NCBI GenBank assembly: GCA_964602655.1
Contig: CAZRSF010000016.1
Location: 28,269-92,268, forward strand
Source: Moduliflexus sp964602655
GTDB taxonomy: Bacteria > Moduliflexota > Moduliflexia > Moduliflexales > Moduliflexaceae
Direction: 5' to 3'
DNA length: 64,000 nucleotides
Below, one piece after another: positions 61,072-64,000 of the stretch. The position numbers and the translations under genes were made by a program. Position 1 is the first letter of the stretch. Every line of letters starts with the position of its first letter. Below the pieces are notes generated by a model that saw nothing but the letters and a program-made list of their open reading frames with translations, did no database searches and was not told where the DNA came from.

Positions 61072-61182
61072 ATGAATAACACATTTGCCCTCAAATCATT
61101 TGCCGATCATTCTTTTTCATGGTATTGGCAGTGGTGTCTCTACATGAGTGGGGTGAAGGTGTGTCCGCGCAACGGCGCGTGA
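61072..61182 (+). CDS. trpL: trp leader peptide (Trp-rich, 36 aa)
   Basis: ATG 61072 gives MNNTFALKSFADHSFSWYWQ, then WCLYMSGVKVCPRNGA and stop. Three Trp codons within five (WYWQW, 61120-61134) are the signature of a transcription-attenuation leader: ribosomes stall there when charged tRNA-Trp is scarce. A leader RNA with mutually exclusive hairpins follows (61146-61242), then the TrpB2 gene. The ribosome site is weak. A TTGACA at 60989 could be the -35 of the promoter. Trp leader peptides have not been annotated from protein similarity alone, so the case rests on the Trp codons, position and RNA structure. Confidence 0.8.
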   Translation: MNNTFALKSFADHSFSWYWQWCLYMSGVKVCPRNGA

Positions 61183-61242
61183 TTTCATCGTTTTACACGT
61201 TCTCAAGCCCACTCTCTCATCGCGAAAGAGTGGGCTTTTTTT
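61146..61242 (+). terminator. trp attenuator: antiterminator and intrinsic terminator
   Basis: AAGCCCACTCT (61205-61215) pairs with AGAGTGGGCTT (61227-61237), followed by a T-run: an intrinsic terminator. GAGTGGG at 61146-61152, within the leader peptide just after the Trp codons, can instead pair with CCCACTC (61208-61214), blocking the terminator when ribosomes stall at Trp codons. Confidence 0.82.
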
Positions 61243-61262
61243 ATGTCAACGGAATGATTTAT

Positions 61263-61290
61263 GTACGTCGAAACTATAATTTCGACGTAC
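61263..61290. promoter_or_regulatory. Perfect inverted repeat between attenuator and trpB start
   Basis: GTACGTCGAAA, six nt, and TTTCGACGTAC: perfect 11-bp arms, 12 nt before the GGAGGA of the trpB gene. It could be an operator or a translation-controlling hairpin. It does not match the CTAG-centred TrpR site. Confidence 0.55.
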
Positions 61291-61308
61291 GGCGCAATGG
61301 AGGAAAAC

Positions 61309-62676
61309 ATGTCTCAGGAAACTAAATTTTTGCTGTCAGAAAAAGAAATGCCGCGTCAATGGTATAACATTATGGCCGATTTGCCGAAACCGATGCCGCC
61401 GGTGCTGCATCCTGCCACGAAACAGCCTATCGGTCCGGCGGATTTAGCGCCGTTGTTTCCGATGGAACTCATCAAACAGGAAGTGAGCCAGGAACGCTGG
61501 ATTGACATTCCTGAAGAAGTGTTCGACATCTATCGCCTGTGGCGGCCTGCGCCGCTGTATCGGGCGCATCGTCTCGAAAAAATGCTTGATACTCCGGCGA
61601 AAATTTACTACAAGTACGAAGGCGTCAGCCCGGCGGGCAGCCATAAACCGAATACCGCGATTCCGCAAGCGTATTACAACATGAAAGAAGGCGTGAAGCG
61701 CCTGACCACAGAGACAGGCGCGGGGCAATGGGGAAGTTCATTAGCGCTGGCTTGTAATTATTTCGGGATCGAATGCAAGGTCTATATGGTGAAAATCAGC
61801 TACCAGCAGAAGCCGTATCGCCGCCTGATGATGCAGACATGGGGCGCAAGCGTGTTCGCCAGCCCCAGCGATCAGACCGAAGCCGGACGCCGAATTTTGG
61901 CGCAAGACCCGAACTGCCTCGGCAGCCTCGGCATCGCCATCAGCGAAGCGGTCGAAGAAGCGGTCAAGCGCGACGACACCAAATACGCGCTTGGCAGCGT
62001 GTTGAATCATGTGCTGATTCATCAAAGCATTATTGGATTGGAAGCAAAAAGGCAGATGGAAATGGCGGGAGATTACCCGGATGTCGTCATCGGCTGCGTC
62101 GGCGGCGGCAGCAATTTCGCCGGATTAGCGTTCCCGTTTATTCAAGATAAAATGAAGGGGAAAGCGCTTCGCGCCGTTGCGGTCGAACCTGCCGCCTGCC
62201 CGACGATTACGCGCGGCATTTATTCGTATGATTTCGGCGACACGGCGCAAATGACGCCGCTCATGGCGATGTTCACGCTCGGTCATGACTTCATGCCCGC
62301 CGGAATTCATGCGGGCGGGTTGCGCTATCATGGCATGGCACCGTTGTTGAGTCATCTCGTCAAATTAGGCCAGATCGAGGGAAAAGCAGTGCATCAACTC
62401 GAAGTCTTCGAGGCGGCAGTCAAATTTGCCCGCAGCGAAGGGATTATTCCCGCGCCGGAATCGGCTCACGCCATTCGCGCGGCGATTGATGAAGCGTTGT
62501 TAGCGAAAGAAGCCGGACAGCAAAAAACGATCCTGTTCAATCTGAGCGGACACGGTCATTTCGACATGGCCTCGTATGACGCCTATTTTGGCGGCAAATT
62601 AGTGGATTACGCCCTGCCGCAGGAAGAAATTGACCGCGCGGAAGCGGTGCTGAAAGATTATCCGGCAACGGAATAA
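61309..62676 (+). CDS. trpB: Tryptophan synthase beta chain, TrpB2 type
   Basis: A 455-residue PLP enzyme that joins indole and serine to give tryptophan. It belongs to the longer TrpB2 class (N-terminal RQWYNIMADLPKPMPPVLHP, then RPAPLYRAHRLEK). The PLP lysine is in GSHKPNTA, the phosphate loop is CVGGGSNFAG, and ETGAGQWGSSLALAC precedes it. TrpB2 enzymes often act without TrpA and scavenge indole. GGAGGA lies before ATG 61309; a frame extending to 61261 is rejected. No trpA or other trp gene is next to it. The upstream attenuator indicates control by tryptophan supply. Confidence 0.94.
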   Translation: MSQETKFLLSEKEMPRQWYNIMADLPKPMPPVLHPATKQPIGPADLAPLFPMELIKQEVSQERWIDIPEEVFDIYRLWRPAPLYRAHRLEKMLDTPAKIYYKYEGVSPAGSHKPNTAIPQAYYNMKEGVKRLTTETGAGQWGSSLALACNYFGIECKVYMVKISYQQKPYRRLMMQTWGASVFASPSDQTEAGRRILAQDPNCLGSLGIAISEAVEEAVKRDDTKYALGSVLNHVLIHQSIIGLEAKRQMEMAGDYPDVVIGCVGGGSNFAGLAFPFIQDKMKGKALRAVAVEPAACPTITRGIYSYDFGDTAQMTPLMAMFTLGHDFMPAGIHAGGLRYHGMAPLLSHLVKLGQIEGKAVHQLEVFEAAVKFARSEGIIPAPESAHAIRAAIDEALLAKEAGQQKTILFNLSGHGHFDMASYDAYFGGKLVDYALPQEEIDRAEAVLKDYPATE

Positions 62677-62687
62677 ACATGCGAAAA

Positions 62688-62716
62688 GCCCTGCCAGGGG
62701 TCGAACCCTGGCAGGG
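62688..62716. repeat. CCCTGCCAGGG-type palindrome after trpB
   Basis: GCCCTGCCAGGGG..CCCTGGCAGGG, with a TCGAA centre, between the TrpB2 gene and the next gene. Third copy of the family (31540, 33866). Confidence 0.85.
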
Positions 62717-62728
62717 TTGGAAAATATT

Positions 62729-63415
62729 ATGCCAATTACGTATGACCGCGTCGTTCCCTGGGGACGCTCATTTGACGAGTATATCAGGATGTTCAGCCTG
62801 ACCGAACAGGATTTGATGCGTAAGATAGTGGGCTGTGGCGACGGCCCGGCGAGTTTCAACAAAACCATGCGCGAGCGCGGCAATCCGGTCGTTTCGATTG
62901 ACCCGATTTATCAGTTCAGCGCGGCGCAGATTCGCGAGCGGATTGATGCGACCTATCAGCAAGTCATGGAGCAGACGCGCCAGAATGCGGACAAATTTCT
63001 CTGGACGACGATCCCGTCGCTGGAGGAATTAGGGCGCATCCGCATGAGCGCGATGCAGGAATTTCTCGACGATTATGAAGCGGGAACAGCCGAAGGACGC
63101 TATCGTTTCGAGGAATTGCCTTCGTTGCCGTTTGCCGATCAACGCTTTGATTTAGCGTTATGTTCGCATTTTCTCTTTTTATATTCGGACAATCTTTCCG
63201 AAGAATTTCATCGCAGCGCGATTGCCGAAATGCTGCGCGTGGCGCGGGAAGTACGGATATTTCCGCTGCTTGATTTGAATGCGAACAAAAGCCGATATGT
63301 CGAGCCGATGATCGCGCATTTTTCCGCGAACGGGTATCAGGTTGATCTGCTTGACGTGGATTACGAATTTCAACGCGGCGGGAATAAGATGATGAAACTA
63401 CAAGGATGCGTGTAA
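62729..63415 (+). CDS. SAM-dependent methyltransferase-like protein
   Basis: A 228-residue protein. IVGCGDGPASFNKTMRERG then VVSIDPIY resembles the SAM-binding loop and acidic ribose contact of class I methyltransferases, and FDLALCSHFLFLYSDNL matches motif IV, followed by REVRIFPLLDLNANKS. Substrate unknown. ATG 62729 was chosen; the TTG at 62717 would be longer by four residues. The 3' end of this gene is duplicated in inverse orientation just after the stop. Confidence 0.72.
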   Translation: MPITYDRVVPWGRSFDEYIRMFSLTEQDLMRKIVGCGDGPASFNKTMRERGNPVVSIDPIYQFSAAQIRERIDATYQQVMEQTRQNADKFLWTTIPSLEELGRIRMSAMQEFLDDYEAGTAEGRYRFEELPSLPFADQRFDLALCSHFLFLYSDNLSEEFHRSAIAEMLRVAREVRIFPLLDLNANKSRYVEPMIAHFSANGYQVDLLDVDYEFQRGGNKMMKLQGCV

Positions 63416-63512
63416 GAACGGATAAAAATCGTTGCGCTTGACCAGACCCGTCAGGCACTTGTAAGGTGTCTGACATGTTGTTTTATCCTTTCTTACACGC
63501 ATCCTTGTAGTT
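63396..63512. repeat. 32-bp inverted duplication of a gene end around a palindromic repeat
   Basis: AACTACAAGGATGCGTGTAA at 63396 (the end of the methyltransferase-like gene) reappears inverted at 63481-63512, with one mismatch in 32 nt. Between the arms lies a CTGTCAGACAC-type palindrome (63450-63474). Confidence 0.88.
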
Positions 63513-63518
63513 AGACAC

Positions 63519-63977
63519 ATGTTATCTATCGAACAAGCCAGCAAAGATGACGCCGCCGAGATTCTCGCGTTGCAGAAACTCGCATATCAGAGTGAGGCGG
63601 CGATTTGGAACGATTACACGATTCCGCCGCTGACGCAGACGCTTGAAAATTTACAGGCGCAGTTTGCCGATCACGTCATTTTGAAGGCGGTTGATGATGG
63701 CGAGATGATCGGCTCAGTGCGGGCGATTCAGGCAAATGACACCTGTTATATCGGCAGAGTGATTGTCCATCCTGACCGCCAGAATCGAGGTATCGGCTCA
63801 CAATTGATGGCCGCTATCGAAGCCGCATTCCCGGCGGCGACCCGTTTCGAACTCTTTACCGGGCAAAAAAGCGAGCGTAATCTCTATTTGTATCAAAAAT
63901 TAGGGTATCGCATTTTTAAAGAAGAACCGTTGAATGAACGCGTGATTATCGTCTATTTGGAAAAACAGCGAGCATAG
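63519..63977 (+). CDS. GNAT-family N-acetyltransferase
   Basis: A 152-residue acetyltransferase. Motif A is VIVHPDRQNRGIGSQLMAAIE (pyrophosphate loop QNRGIG of acetyl-CoA binding), and motif B is RNLYLYQKLGYRIFKEE. The N-terminal IEQASKDDAAEILALQKLAY is typical. Acceptor unknown. The start is 7 nt after the inverted duplication; no clear ribosome site is seen, perhaps because the repeat replaced it. It stops just at a further palindrome. Confidence 0.88.
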   Translation: MLSIEQASKDDAAEILALQKLAYQSEAAIWNDYTIPPLTQTLENLQAQFADHVILKAVDDGEMIGSVRAIQANDTCYIGRVIVHPDRQNRGIGSQLMAAIEAAFPAATRFELFTGQKSERNLYLYQKLGYRIFKEEPLNERVIIVYLEKQRA

Positions 63978-64000
63978 CTGTCAGACACCTTTAAGGTGTC
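63977..64000. repeat. CTGTCAGACAC palindrome, cut by window end
   Basis: GCTGTCAGACACCTT and the start of its complement follow the GNAT stop; the rest lies outside the window. Confidence 0.8.

Noticed and set aside
61119..61325. A 68-codon frame over the trp attenuator
   Set aside because: It runs through the terminator hairpin and into the TrpB2 start in another frame; the Trp-rich leader frame fits the regulatory logic.

Overview
The window is bacterial chromosome, mid to slightly high in GC, and very densely coded. The organism is probably Gram-negative: there is a chemoreceptor with periplasmic binding proteins, a bacterial alpha-2-macroglobulin, a class A penicillin-binding protein and many exported proteins. 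Eukaryote-like Ser/Thr kinases, a PEGA plus formylglycine-enzyme-like protein, three toxin-antitoxin pairs and many families of palindromic repeats point to a large-genome environmental lineage. The kinase/FGE/repeat style recalls filamentous candidate phyla such as KSB3/Modulibacteria, but that is only an impression. An anaerobic Re-type citrate synthase-like gene and a selenoprotein fit a life without, or with little, oxygen. No rRNA, tRNA or CRISPR array was seen.

Layout. 1-3.3 kb: 3' end of hemB, a vapBC pair, a PHP phosphoesterase, a DUF554 membrane protein. 3.3-6.3 kb: an AT-rich foreign-looking pair, an 8-repeat zinc-ribbon protein with an embedded nuclease-like core and a DUF3644/HEPN-like protein. 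6.4-12.6 kb: a second vapBC, an AddA/RecB-like helicase-nuclease whose coding sequence carries an in-frame palindromic repeat, and a membrane metallophosphoesterase. 12.8-18 kb (minus): an EAD-like/PEGA/FGE gene broken by an in-frame TGA, a third vapBC and a Ser/Thr kinase. 18.2-24.6 kb (minus): a cobalamin operon cbiD-(Rpn nuclease)-cbiE-cbiT-cbiL, translationally coupled to a penicillin-binding protein. 24.7-28.4 kb: a restriction-modification island with a NotI-like endonuclease, a Dam-class methylase, a TSPPYN-class methylase and a BglII-like endonuclease. 28.4-38 kb: a glycosyltransferase, two tandem membrane kinases, a HAD protein, the Re-citrate-synthase-like enzyme and a cyclotransferase/ligase-like fusion. 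38-47.7 kb: small proteins, a REP-associated transposase amid its repeats, and a giant alpha-2-macroglobulin followed by the remnant of a second copy. 48-52 kb: a chemosensory operon (binding protein, chemoreceptor, binding protein), then a SelW-like selenoprotein and RNase D on the other strand. 53-60 kb: a membrane-lipid modification cluster (desaturase, FAD protein, DUF1365, two cyclopropane-synthase-like methyltransferases, DUF1295). 60-64 kb: an orphan Dam-like methylase, a Trp-rich leader peptide and attenuator upstream of a TrpB2-type tryptophan synthase beta chain, a methyltransferase-like protein and a GNAT acetyltransferase.

The most notable points are features an ordinary open-reading-frame scan would miss: the SelW-type selenoprotein read through a TGA codon (51865-52080), the 36-residue trp leader peptide with a classical attenuator (61072-61242), the repeat-derived peptide inside the helicase-nuclease, and the alpha-2-macroglobulin remnant. 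The best candidates for undescribed systems are the zinc-ribbon nuclease/DUF3644 cassette and the NotI-like enzyme sitting beside an adenine methylase.
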